The notes below the pieces were generated by a model. The model saw only the letters and a program-made list of their open reading frames with translations, had not been told where the DNA came from and did not search any database. Shown one piece after another: positions 33,223 to 41,623 of a stretch of DNA of 64,000 nt. The stretch is from the NCBI RefSeq assembly GCF_031202305.1, contig NZ_CP101731.1, forward strand, positions 1,240,001 through 1,304,000, in the 5' to 3' direction. Numbering within the stretch: the first letter of the stretch is position 1; each line of letters opens with the position of its first letter. A program made the position numbers and the translations under genes. This DNA comes from Pelagibacterium sp. 26DY04 (GTDB lineage Bacteria; Pseudomonadota; Alphaproteobacteria; Rhizobiales; Devosiaceae).

Positions 33223-33812
33223 GATTGTTCTCCGTCGTTCGATCCACTGGAACGGGTGGTGCCATAGCCCTGTCCGTTCCCGTAATAGGGGTCGCCGCGA
33301 TAGGCGCTGCCGGAATATTGGGAGGGACGCCGGCGGCTGGACGAGGCGGAGAGGAACCGGCTGGCCGCGAAACCCAAAAGCGCGGCGGTGGCCAGGAACG
33401 CGCCGGGACGCTGCCGTCCGAACTGCTCCACATCGCCCACGATTTCATTGAGACTGCTGTGGCGGGCTCTGTCGGCGAACCCTTCGATGCGTTGGGCGAT
33501 GTCGCCCGCATACCGGCCGGCCCAGGGCTGTTCGCCCGAACGCATTTCGTTGCCAACCCGCTCGAAGACCGACGCTATGCCCGAAAGCTGGTCGGCGGCG
33601 TAGTTCTTCTGCCCTTCGGCATAGCTGCCCGCCTCGTGCCGCATATGCTCGAATTCGGATTTGGCTTCGCGCTTGACCGTTTCGAAATCCTTGCGCGCCC
33701 GGTCCTTGATCTCGCTGAAATCCTCGCGCGCCGTCTGCTTGATCGTCTCGGCATCCTTGCGGATCGCGTCGGTGGCGGGACCGTCGCCATTGGGGGCTGT
33801 TGGGTTTGCCAT
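33219..33812 (-). CDS. Hypothetical protein with amphipathic helix and C-terminal membrane segment
   Basis: In this 197-residue protein the first ~75 residues form a charged helix (AETIKQTAREDFSEIKDRAR and following), like DUF883/CsbD-type stress proteins. A globular-looking stretch follows (LSGIASVFERVGNEMRSGEQ), then a hydrophobic segment PGAFLATAALLGFAASRFL (about 135-155). The tail is Ser/Gly/Tyr-rich. It resembles the nutrient-deprivation-induced proteins of rhizobia, from memory only. It is the first gene of the four-gene operon 33812-30760. Confidence 0.72.
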   Translation of the reverse strand: MANPTAPNGDGPATDAIRKDAETIKQTAREDFSEIKDRARKDFETVKREAKSEFEHMRHEAGSYAEGQKNYAADQLSGIASVFERVGNEMRSGEQPWAGRYAGDIAQRIEGFADRARHSSLNEIVGDVEQFGRQRPGAFLATAALLGFAASRFLSASSSRRRPSQYSGSAYRGDPYYGNGQGYGTTRSSGSNDGEQS

Positions 33813-33868
33813 CCTCGATCTCCCGTGTTGCTCGGTGATGAGGGGCTAATTCGCTCTCGCCCGGAGTG

Positions 33869-33900
33869 TTCCAAAACGTGCTTGCGGAAGCATTTTGGAA
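33869..33900. repeat. Long hairpin between stress operon and response regulator gene
   Basis: An outer stem TTCCAAAA/TTTTGGAA and an inner stem TGCTT/AAGCA enclose a GCGG loop. It lies 24 bases after the response-regulator stop and may end that transcript, though no T run follows. Confidence 0.5.
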
Positions 33901-33923
33901 TGTCAGGTGTTTAGGGCAGGGCC

Positions 33924-34559
33924 TCAGTTCCCGATGAGGCCATTTTCAATGGCATAGCGCGTGAGCCCTGCCGTCGTGGCGATACCGAGCTTTTTCTTGA
34001 TGTTCTTGCGGTGGGTTTCCACGGTCCGTGCCGAGATGTCGAGAGTGGCCGCCACGTCCTTGTTCGATTTTCCCGCCGCGATCAGCAGCAGGATCGCCTG
34101 CTCGCGCGTGGTCAGCGCCTTGGCCTTGCTGCGCTGGGCATTGCGTTCGAGCAGCACGTCGGACACTCCCGTCGAAAAGAACGTTCCCCCGGCCGCGACG
34201 GTCTCGATGGCCTCGATGATCTCCTCGGTCGAGACGTCCTTGAGGATATAGCCCGACGCTCCGTACATCACCGATGTCGAGATGTATTCGCGGCTGTCGT
34301 GCATCGAGAGCATCAAAAGCTTGATCGCGGACGATTGCTCCTTGAACAGCTCGATGGCATCGAGCCCGTTCAGTTCAGGCATGTTGATGTCCATCAGCAC
34401 CACGTCCGGCTCGGCGGTCCTGGCGATTTCCAGTGCCGCCCGTGCCGATGGCGCGGCGCCGACCACGTCGATGTGGTCGTAGGTTTCAAGGATCGCCTTG
34501 AGCCCGTCGAGCACCAGCGGATGGTTGTCGACCAGCAGCACCTTGATGGGGGCCTCCAT
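33924..34559 (-). CDS. NarL/FixJ-type response regulator
   Basis: This 211-residue regulator runs from ATG 34559. The receiver domain has the acidic Asp11, the phospho-acceptor Asp57 (VVLMDINMPELNG) and the Lys region GASGYILKDVS. The C-terminal LuxR-type helix-turn-helix (about 145-205) reads LTTREQAILLLIAAGKSNKD and ISARTVETHRKNIKKKL. It starts one base after the histidine kinase stop and is clearly its partner. The divergent TRAP binding-protein gene at 36.2 kb is a candidate target. Confidence 0.93.
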   Translation of the reverse strand: MEAPIKVLLVDNHPLVLDGLKAILETYDHIDVVGAAPSARAALEIARTAEPDVVLMDINMPELNGLDAIELFKEQSSAIKLLMLSMHDSREYISTSVMYGASGYILKDVSTEEIIEAIETVAAGGTFFSTGVSDVLLERNAQRSKAKALTTREQAILLLIAAGKSNKDVAATLDISARTVETHRKNIKKKLGIATTAGLTRYAIENGLIGN

Positions 34560-34560
34560 G

Positions 34561-35937
34561 CTATGCCACCTCCGCCAGTCTTGGTTGACGTATGAAGACC
34601 GATTTGGGCAGCAGGGCGCGCAGCGTCGTTCCGCTGGGCGAGGTTTCCACCAGCATGCTGCCGCCGAAATGGGCCATGCGCTCCTGCATGTTGCGCAGGC
34701 CCAATCCGCCCTTGCGGTCGTTGTCGCTCGAAAAGCCCTTGCCATTGTCGGTGATCACCATCTGCACTCGCCCATGCGGGCTGGACAGCGCAATGGTGAC
34801 TTCGGTGGCGGCGGCATGGCGGTCGATATTGTTGAGAGCTTCCTGGGCCACCCGATAAAGCGCCGTGCGCGCCTCGGGCAGCAGCATGTTCTTGAAGGCG
34901 ACCGCCTCGAGCGAAACCTTTATGCCGGTGCGCTCGGCGAAATTGTGGATCAGCGCCTCGAGCGCCGCCGAAAGTCCCAGATCGTCCAGCGCGCCTGGGC
35001 GCAGGTCGTGGGAGAGGCGCCTCACCTCCTTGATCGCCCCGTTGAGCGCATCGGCGCCTTTTCCGATCGCCTCGGGCGCGCCCTCGGCCCCGCTTTCCAC
35101 CTTGCGCCGCGCCAGGTCGATCGCATAGCGCACCCCGATCAGGATTTGCGAAATCCCGTCATGGAGTTCTCGCGCGATGCGGGTGCGCTCCTCTTCCTGG
35201 GTGTCGATCACGCGCTGGGTCAGCTCCTTGAGCTTGTGGTCGGCCATCCGCCGCTCATGCAGGTTGAGGCCCATCAGCCAGGCAAAGACCAAAAGCACCG
35301 CCGGCACCGCGATCAGAACCACGGTCAGAAAGGTCGAATTGATGGTCTTGCGCAGATCCTCATGCGCGGCGGCGGTTTGCGCGTAGACGTCGTCGAGATA
35401 GACGCCGGTGCCCAGCATCCATTCCCATTTGTCCAGTCCTACGGCGAAAGAGACCTTCTCGGCCATCACCCCGGCGGAGGGCTTTTCCCATAGATACTGA
35501 TGCAGCCCGCCGCCTTCCTTGGCCTTTTCGATAAGGTTGTAGATCACCCTGTCGCCATTGGGGTCGTAGAGGTCGAGCCAGTTCTGCCCCGGCCGGTAGG
35601 TCTGGCGCGGATGGACGACATTCACCCCGTCATAGTCATAGACGAAGAAATATCCGTCCTCGCCATAGTCGAGCGCGTTGAGAATGGCTTTGACCTGTTC
35701 CTTGGCCTCTTCGTCTTCGGGCCCCGCATTGGCATAGATGCCGTCGATGGCCGAGAGCGCGAGATTGGTGAGGTTCAGCAACTCGTCCTGCTTGGCCTGC
35801 AGCATGTTGCGCTCGAACGTGTCGATACTGGCCCGCGCCAGATTGGTCGATTGCCAGGTGATGAGCCATGTCACCGCAACGATCGCCAGGATCAGCGGCA
35901 CGGTGGCGAGCGCCAGAATCTGATGCCTCAACTGCAT
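34561..35937 (-). CDS. Cache-domain sensor histidine kinase (NarX/DegS type)
   Basis: This 458-residue membrane kinase has TM1 at about 8-28, then a periplasmic single-Cache domain (about 40-195) with GYFFVYDYDGVNVVHPRQ and KWEWMLGTGVYLDDV. TM2 (about 205-225) leads to a HisKA_3 dimerisation domain with ERTRIARELHDGISQ, phospho-acceptor His259, and a HATPase_c domain with NIDRHAAATEV and DNGKGF. Cache sensors of this type bind small carboxylates or amino acids. Divergence from a TRAP substrate-binding protein gene fits sensing of the transported acid, by inference. Confidence 0.93.
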   Translation of the reverse strand: MQLRHQILALATVPLILAIVAVTWLITWQSTNLARASIDTFERNMLQAKQDELLNLTNLALSAIDGIYANAGPEDEEAKEQVKAILNALDYGEDGYFFVYDYDGVNVVHPRQTYRPGQNWLDLYDPNGDRVIYNLIEKAKEGGGLHQYLWEKPSAGVMAEKVSFAVGLDKWEWMLGTGVYLDDVYAQTAAAHEDLRKTINSTFLTVVLIAVPAVLLVFAWLMGLNLHERRMADHKLKELTQRVIDTQEEERTRIARELHDGISQILIGVRYAIDLARRKVESGAEGAPEAIGKGADALNGAIKEVRRLSHDLRPGALDDLGLSAALEALIHNFAERTGIKVSLEAVAFKNMLLPEARTALYRVAQEALNNIDRHAAATEVTIALSSPHGRVQMVITDNGKGFSSDNDRKGGLGLRNMQERMAHFGGSMLVETSPSGTTLRALLPKSVFIRQPRLAEVA

Positions 35938-36207
35938 GGGCTAAAGCCCTCCTCCTCAACGACTTTTACCAGCCGCGCACCGGCTGTAACCGCGCCAGCA
36001 GCCAACCCAATACCATTTCCTGCGTAATAGTGGGTAGTGTTTGGCGATAAAGCCTGTAACCATGGGAAGCGGGGCCTCGACGGAGGCGGGCAAATACGGT
36101 CTGTTTTGCTCGCGCTTCGACGATGCGCTCGAAAACGGTGGCGGCTCTCGAGGCGCAGGCTCTAACCGTTTTCTAATCGGTGCAAAAGCACCATTGGGAG
36201 GAAATTG
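35938..36207. promoter_or_regulatory. Divergent promoter region between kinase and TRAP binding-protein genes
   Basis: These 270 bases separate the divergent histidine kinase (minus) and TRAP binding-protein (plus) genes and must hold both promoters. A GGGAGGA ribosome site (36196-36202) precedes the TRAP gene. No single clear operator stands out by eye. Confidence 0.5.
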
Positions 36208-37311
36208 ATGAAAAGACGCGACTTCTTCAAGAAGGCCGGCGCGGCGACTGCGGGTGCCGCGGCGGCTGCCACGACTCTGGCCGCTCCGGCCATTGCTCAG
36301 GGCAATATCAACTGGCGCATGGTCACCACCTGGCCCAAGAACTTCCCCGGCCTCGGCGTCGGCGCCCAGCGCCTTGCCGACCGCATCACCGCCGCTTCGG
36401 GCGGCCGCCTGACCATCCAGGTCTATGCCGCCGGCGAAATGGTCCCCGGCCTGCAGGCGCTTGACGCCGTCATCGACGGCTCGGCCGAAATGAGCCACGG
36501 CGCTGCCTATTACTGGCAGAACAAGTCCATGGGTCTCTCCTTCTACACCGGCGTGCCCTATGGCATGACCAACCGCGAGCTGGCCGCCTGGGTGCGCCAC
36601 ATGGGCGGGCAGGAACTCTGGGACGAGATTTACGACCAGTTCGGCCTTCAGGGCTTCCTGTCGGGCGATACCGGCACCCAGGCTGGCGGCTGGTTCCGCA
36701 ACGAATTGACCGGCGTTTCCGACGTGCAGGGCCTGCGCTTCCGCAGCCCCGGCCTTGGCGGCCAGGTGTGGGAGCGCCTGGGCGCATCGGTCACCAACCT
36801 CGCCGCCGGCGACATCTTCGCCGCGCTCCAGAACGGCACCCTCGATGCCGCCGAATTCGTCGGCCCCTACAACGACCTGGCGCTTGGCTTCTATCAGATC
36901 GCCAAGAACTACTACTTCCCCAGCTTCGTCGAGCCGGGTCTGGCCACCGAACTCGTGGTCGACAAGGCCAAGTACCAGGAGTTGCCCCAGGATCTGCAGG
37001 ACATCGTCCGCTTCGTCTGCCAGGCCGAATATGACGAAGTCGCCTCCGACTTCGCCGCCAACGACCCGCGCGCCCTCCAGACGCTCGTCAACGACCATGG
37101 CGTCGTCGTCCAGCAGTTCCCCGAGGAAATCCTCGAAGCCGGCGCCCAGGCGTCCATGGAACTGCTCGCCGAAATCCGCGAGGGCGGTGACGATCTCACC
37201 CGGCGCGTTGCCGAAAGCTTCGTTGCGGCCTTCAACGTCGTGCGCCAGAAGACAGACGGCACCGACACCCTGTTCCTGCGCGCCCGCGAGCAGTACATCT
37301 CCTTCGACTGA
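36208..37311 (+). CDS. TRAP transporter substrate-binding protein (DctP family)
   Basis: This is 367 residues from ATG 36208. It opens with a twin-arginine signal (MKRRDFFKKAGAATAG, cut after PAIAQ at about 31), then WRMVTTWPKNFPGLGVGAQR, which is the pattern of TRAP proteins for 2-oxo or hydroxy carboxylates (TakP-like group, from memory). It would bind an organic acid in the periplasm and deliver it to the DctQ/DctM permeases encoded at 38.1-40.0 kb on the other strand. A Tat signal on a TRAP protein is known in this group. A strong terminator follows. Confidence 0.92.
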   Translation: MKRRDFFKKAGAATAGAAAAATTLAAPAIAQGNINWRMVTTWPKNFPGLGVGAQRLADRITAASGGRLTIQVYAAGEMVPGLQALDAVIDGSAEMSHGAAYYWQNKSMGLSFYTGVPYGMTNRELAAWVRHMGGQELWDEIYDQFGLQGFLSGDTGTQAGGWFRNELTGVSDVQGLRFRSPGLGGQVWERLGASVTNLAAGDIFAALQNGTLDAAEFVGPYNDLALGFYQIAKNYYFPSFVEPGLATELVVDKAKYQELPQDLQDIVRFVCQAEYDEVASDFAANDPRALQTLVNDHGVVVQQFPEEILEAGAQASMELLAEIREGGDDLTRRVAESFVAAFNVVRQKTDGTDTLFLRAREQYISFD

Positions 37312-37333
37312 TCGAAGACGCACATCATAGGAG

Positions 37334-37368
37334 AAGGCCGCGGATCACCTCCGCGGCCTTTTTGTTTC
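37334..37368 (+). terminator. Intrinsic terminator after TRAP binding-protein gene
   Basis: A perfect 11-bp GC-rich stem (37334-37344 with 37350-37360), loop TCACC, is followed by TTTTTGTTT. It lies 23 bases after the stop codon and is the clearest terminator in the window. Confidence 0.92.
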
Positions 37369-37422
37369 TGTCATCGACTCGGCTTATCCCTCGTATCAAC
37401 GACGATAACGAGGCTTTCGGAC

Positions 37423-38022
37423 ATGTCCCAAGGCGCTATCGAAGGCTATGCATCCGCCGCCCCGGAGCTGATCGACCGCTACGGCGATATCGATCCCGAG
37501 GCTCACCTGGCTCCGGTCCGGGCGTTTCTGCCACCCATGCCCGCTACGATCATCGATATCGGGGCAGGGATCGGCACCGAAGCGCGCTGGCTTGACGCCC
37601 AGGGCCACAGCGTCGTCGCCGTCGAACCCGTCGCCGCCTTCCGCGAGGCCGCCGGCCGAATGCCCGGAAACGTCAAATGGCGCGACGACAGGCTGCCCGA
37701 GCTTCCGGCGGTGATGGCCGAGGGCAGGGCTTACGATCTCGTCCTCGCCCTGGCCATGCTCCAGCATCTCTCCCCGCCCGATCAGATCCGCTCCATCGAT
37801 ACGCTCTACCGCCTGGCCACGCCCGGCGGTCGCCTCATCCTCTCGCTGCGCCACGGCCCGGGACATCCTGACCGCAAGGTCCATGACATCGACGTGGACG
37901 CCATCCTCGACGCCGCCGCCTGCGCCGGCCTCGTCCTCCTCTCGCGCCAGGCCGCCGGTTCGCTGCAAAAGGCGAACCGGGCGGCCGGCGTTGTCTGGAC
38001 CTGGCTGGTGTTCGATCGTTGA
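37423..38022 (+). CDS. Class I SAM-dependent methyltransferase
   Basis: This 199-residue protein has a Rossmann-type methyltransferase fold: motif I IIDIGAGIGTEARWL, the acidic end of strand 2 VVAVEPV, motif III region YDLVLALAMLQHL and LYRLATPGGRLILSLRHG. The substrate is unknown; small-molecule or tellurite-type methyltransferases look similar. It lies alone between the TRAP binding-protein terminator and the convergent TRAP permease genes, so it probably has its own promoter. Confidence 0.85.
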   Translation: MSQGAIEGYASAAPELIDRYGDIDPEAHLAPVRAFLPPMPATIIDIGAGIGTEARWLDAQGHSVVAVEPVAAFREAAGRMPGNVKWRDDRLPELPAVMAEGRAYDLVLALAMLQHLSPPDQIRSIDTLYRLATPGGRLILSLRHGPGHPDRKVHDIDVDAILDAAACAGLVLLSRQAAGSLQKANRAAGVVWTWLVFDR

Positions 38023-38066
38023 GCGCTTCCAGGATAAGTGGTCCCACTTATCCGGTTCGGAAGCGC
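38023..38066. repeat. Nested palindrome between convergent genes
   Basis: The inner arms GGATAAGTGG and its complement (38032-38041, 38044-38053) and outer arms GCGCTTCC/GGAAGCGC (38023-38030, 38059-38066) form a nested, cruciform-like hairpin. It sits between the convergent methyltransferase and dctM genes and may act as a bidirectional stop. Confidence 0.6.
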
Positions 38067-38079
38067 GACCAGCAAAAGA

Positions 38080-39465
38080 CTAATTGATCGACGGCAGCCA
38101 GGTGATGAGCTGCGGGAACACGAACAGCAGCGCTATCGCGATGATCTGCAGCACCACGAAGGGCAGGGCGCCCTTGTAGATCATCCCCGTCGTCACCCGG
38201 CTCGGCGCCACCCCGCGCAGGTAGAACAGCGAGAACCCGAAGGGCGGCGTCATGAAGCTCGTCTGCAGGTTCACGCCCACCATCACGCCCAGCCAGATCG
38301 GATCGACGCCCAGCGCCAAAAGGATCGGCGCCGTGATCGGGATGATGATGAAGATGATCTCGAACGTGTCGAGAATGAACCCGAGCACGAACATGATCAG
38401 CATCACGACGATCATCGCCCCGATGGCCCCGCCCGGCAGGTTGGCCAGGAATTCGTGCACCAAATTGTCCCCGCCCATCACGCGGAAGACGATCGAGAAC
38501 ACTGAAGCGCCGAACAGGATGATGAAGATCATCGAGGTGATCGTCGCCGTCGCCATAGCGCATTCGCGGAACACGCGGAACGACAGCCTCCAGCGCAGCG
38601 CCGCGAGGATCGTGGCGCCCACCGCGCCCACCGAACCGGCCTCGGTCGGCGTCGCGATGCCGGTGAGGATCGAGCCCAGCACCAGAAGGATCAGCACCAG
38701 CGGCGGAACCAGCGCCACGATCACGTCCTTGACGATCCCCTTGCGCTCTTCGTCGGTCATCGGCGTTGCCGGGCAGCTCTCGGGCTGGGTGATCGCCTTG
38801 TAGATCATGTAGACGATGTAGAGCCCGACCAGCAGCAGCCCCGGAATGAACGCGCCGGCGAAGAGGTCGCCCACGGTCACGGGAACCGGCGCGAAATTGC
38901 CCAGCTCCATCTGCACCTGCGCGTTGATCGAGGAGAGCATGTCGCCCATGAAGATCAGGACCGTCGAGGGCGGAATGATCTGCCCCAGCGTGCCCGAGGC
39001 GCAGATCACGCCCGAGGCGAGCTTGGGATCGTAATTGGCGCGCAGCATCGCCGGCAGCGAGATGAGCCCCATGGTGACCACGGTGGCGCCCACCACGCCC
39101 GTGGACGCCGCCAGCAGCGCGCCCACCACGATCACCGAAATGCCCAGGCCCCCACGCAGGCGCCCGAACAGCTTGCCCATGGTGAGCAGCAATTGCTCGG
39201 CGATCTTGGATTTCTCCAGCATCACGCCCATGAAGATGAAGAGCGGAACGGCGACCAGCACTTCGTTGGTCATGTAGCCGATATAGCGGCCCATGAGGTT
39301 GCCCATGTTCGAGAAGTCGAACACGCCGAAGAAATAGCCGATTGCCCCGAAGATCAGCGACGTGCCGGCCAGCGTGAAGGCCACCGGAAAGCCCAGCAGC
39401 AGAAAGCCGATGACGCCGAAGAACAAAAGGCCCGAGAGAATCTCGCCGATGAGAACGCTAGACAC
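38080..39465 (-). CDS. TRAP transporter large permease (DctM)
   Basis: This 461-residue protein has about 12 hydrophobic segments of the DctM family: FLLLGFPVAFTLAGTSLIFG at the start, VPLFIFMGVMLEKS, ASGTLGQIIPPSTVLI and FMTPPFGFSLFYLRGVAP near the end, all family signatures. It forms the sodium-driven translocation unit with DctQ. The start codon is GTG 39465 with GAGGAGG upstream; it overlaps the dctQ stop by 8 bases. The binding protein is encoded at 36.2 kb on the opposite strand. Confidence 0.94.
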   Translation of the reverse strand: MSSVLIGEILSGLLFFGVIGFLLLGFPVAFTLAGTSLIFGAIGYFFGVFDFSNMGNLMGRYIGYMTNEVLVAVPLFIFMGVMLEKSKIAEQLLLTMGKLFGRLRGGLGISVIVVGALLAASTGVVGATVVTMGLISLPAMLRANYDPKLASGVICASGTLGQIIPPSTVLIFMGDMLSSINAQVQMELGNFAPVPVTVGDLFAGAFIPGLLLVGLYIVYMIYKAITQPESCPATPMTDEERKGIVKDVIVALVPPLVLILLVLGSILTGIATPTEAGSVGAVGATILAALRWRLSFRVFRECAMATATITSMIFIILFGASVFSIVFRVMGGDNLVHEFLANLPGGAIGAMIVVMLIMFVLGFILDTFEIIFIIIPITAPILLALGVDPIWLGVMVGVNLQTSFMTPPFGFSLFYLRGVAPSRVTTGMIYKGALPFVVLQIIAIALLFVFPQLITWLPSIN

Positions 39466-40027
39466 TGGGCATTTCCTCCTCGGCTTCGACCGGATAGCGG
39501 TAGGCGGGGGGCAGCAGGTCTTCCTTGTCGGCCAGCACCAGGATGGCCCGCGCGATCATCGAGACGCCCTGCAGGGCGATCAGCACGGCAAAGACCAGGA
39601 TGAAGGTCTTGAGCACGAACAGCCCCGGCATCCCGCCGATGTTCTGGGAGGCTTCGTAAAAGCTCCAGGAGCGCTGCACATAGGGCAGGCCCCAGGTCCA
39701 CACCACGAACATGAAGGGAAACAGGAAGATCAGCACGCCCACGATATCGCAGATCGCCTTGGTGCGCGTCGATGCCGGGCGATAGAGGATATCCACCCGC
39801 ACATGATCGTCGCGGAACAACGCAAATCCGGCCACGGCGGTGAACATCGCCCCGCTGAGCCAGACATAAAGGTCCTGCATCCAGAGAAAGGTCGTGTGAA
39901 ACAGATAGCGCTGGACGACGACAATGAAACAGATGGCCACCACGCCGACGGCCAACCAAGAGAATACATTGCCGACCAGCCGGTTCAGGCCGCCTATGGC
40001 CTGCACCGCAAGTGCGAGCGCACGCAT
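39458..40027 (-). CDS. TRAP transporter small permease (DctQ)
   Basis: This 189-residue protein has four hydrophobic helices; the DctQ pattern RYLFHTTFLWMQDLYVWLSGAMF and RDDHVRVDILY is clear. It pairs with DctM, encoded directly downstream with overlap. A GGAGGAGG ribosome site precedes ATG 40027. The long repeat-filled region lies upstream. Confidence 0.92.
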   Translation of the reverse strand: MRALALAVQAIGGLNRLVGNVFSWLAVGVVAICFIVVVQRYLFHTTFLWMQDLYVWLSGAMFTAVAGFALFRDDHVRVDILYRPASTRTKAICDIVGVLIFLFPFMFVVWTWGLPYVQRSWSFYEASQNIGGMPGLFVLKTFILVFAVLIALQGVSMIARAILVLADKEDLLPPAYRYPVEAEEEMPSV

Positions 40028-40900
40028 TAGCTCCTCCTCCCGGGGAAGAATGTGTTTTTATCGAGTGTATCGCTAGTGCGGCGATAGGCAAACTGCAACG
40101 TCCGCCGCGGGTCCCTCGGATCAAAACCGCACATTTGCCCGTAAAAGTGGGTAGCACTTCCCCAATGCGTGCCCGACCCCTTCACCCTGCGCCCCGTTTG
40201 CCCCCGTTACTCTTCTCCCTTTGAGGGAGACTTCGAGCCGCCCTTTGGCCAATCGTGTCGGTGGCGCAATCCCTATGGTTGCCGCTGACATGCTTAGCCC
40301 CCTCGTCCCCCTCTGGGGAGAAAGTGGGGCTGAGGCATACTCCTTGAAAAAAAGCCAGGAACCCTGCGCCCGCCCGCGTTTGCCCCTCTTACCCTTCTCC
40401 CCTGGTGGGAAGGTGGCCGCGAAGCGGTCGGATGAGGGGGGCGCTGAGCCAGCCGAAAGCTTCAACCTCGATGTCCGCCCCCTTTACCCTTCTCCCCTTG
40501 AGGGAGAAGGTGCCCCGAAGGGGCGGATGAGGGGTGCGCTGCGCTTCAGCAATCCCCACGGTTGCCGCTGATATGCTGAGCCCCCCTCATCCCCGTCCCT
40601 TCTCCCACCAGGGGAGAAGGGGGCTCCTGAGGCATGCTCCTGAGAGAAGCCAGGAACCCTGCACTCGCCTCGACCCTTTCACCTGCGCCCCGTGTTTGCC
40701 CCGTTACCCTTCTCCCCTGGTGGGAGAAGGTGGCCGCGAAGCGGTCGGATGAGGGGGGCGCTGAGCCAGCCATGAGCTTCAACCCCGATGTCCGCCCCCT
40801 TTACCCTTCTCCCCTTGAGGGAGAAGGTGCCCCGAAGGGGCGGATGAGGGGTGTGCTGAGCTTGCGCACCCACCAACGCCTGAATAACCCCCGCCGCGCC
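40028..40900. other. Long intergenic region filled by palindromic repeats
   Basis: These 873 bases between dctQ (minus, starting here) and the PAP2 gene (minus, ending here) hold no gene. The first ~110 bases (40028-40140) should carry the dctQ promoter. The rest is type-A repeat material, with a tandemly duplicated unit at 40268-40863. The short open frames here are repeat-derived. Confidence 0.75.
40268..40863. repeat. Tandem duplication of a compound REP-like unit
   Basis: Unit 1 (40268-40550) and unit 2 (40551-40863) both run from ATCCC..GGTTGCCGCTGA, through three or four TCTCCC/GGGAGA palindromes, to a GGATGAGGGGTG-type end. Sub-blocks 40379-40546 and 40695-40863 are nearly identical. 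A third, decayed unit is visible at about 40155-40267. Confidence 0.8.
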
Positions 40901-41623
40901 CTACACCATCCCCCGGTGCCGCAGAAACGAGGCGACCGCCGTTGCCCCAAGAGCCCACGCCGCCCCCAGCGCCCATCCCGCCAGCACGTCGCTAGGGTAA
41001 TGGACGCCGAGCATGACACGGCTGATGCCCACCAGCACAGTGAGAATTATGGCGACGCCATAAAAGAAGATCCTCACCCGCCACCTCTGCGACAGCCGCG
41101 CCAGCAGCGCCCCGAGCGTCAGGTAGGTCACCGCCGACAGCATGGCATGGCCGCTGGGAAAACTCGCCGAAAGCGCCTCGGTGATCGCTGAATATTCGGG
41201 ACGCGGCCGGTCGAAGAAATTCTTGAGGAAGGTCGAAAGGATCGATCCCCCGATCACCGATACCGCGACCAGCAGCGCCGCGTGCGCCTGCCGCGTCATG
41301 AGCAGGAAGATGATGACGCTCGCGACGATCAGCGTGAGCACCGAAACGCTTCCGAGCGCCGTGATGTCGCGCACCGCTTCACGGAACCAGAACGAGCCGA
41401 TCATCTGGCTCGGATCGCCCGCCGCCCTGAACAGTTCAAGGATGGCGATGTCGAGGTCGTGCGTTTCGCCCTCCGTCACCTCGTCGGCAACCTGGATGAA
41501 GCCGAAGGCAAACGCGCTCGCAATTCCGATGGCGATCAGCACCGCATATTCGGTGACCACGAATTCCCGCACCCGGCGGATGTTGCCTTCCGAAATGTAG
41601 CGTTTGAAGATGTCGGATTTCAT
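40901..41623 (-). CDS. PAP2 family phosphatase
   Basis: This 240-residue membrane protein has the three PAP2 motifs: KNFFDRPRP, SFPSGHAML and SRVMLGVHYPSDVLAGW, with the catalytic His residues. The enzyme would remove phosphate from a lipid such as undecaprenyl pyrophosphate or phosphatidic acid on the outer face of the membrane. About six helices are predicted. The start overlaps the stop of the DUF1206 gene by ATGA (41620-41623). Confidence 0.92.
   Translation of the reverse strand: MKSDIFKRYISEGNIRRVREFVVTEYAVLIAIGIASAFAFGFIQVADEVTEGETHDLDIAILELFRAAGDPSQMIGSFWFREAVRDITALGSVSVLTLIVASVIIFLLMTRQAHAALLVAVSVIGGSILSTFLKNFFDRPRPEYSAITEALSASFPSGHAMLSAVTYLTLGALLARLSQRWRVRIFFYGVAIILTVLVGISRVMLGVHYPSDVLAGWALGAAWALGATAVASFLRHRGMV

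Noticed and set aside
40028..40900. CRISPR-like array
   Set aside because: The repeats are long, palindromic and irregularly spaced, without uniform spacers or cas genes; they are REP-like elements.
40145..40900. Several short open frames in the repeat region
   Set aside because: They are translations of palindromic repeats, alternate between strands, and lack ribosome-binding sites.
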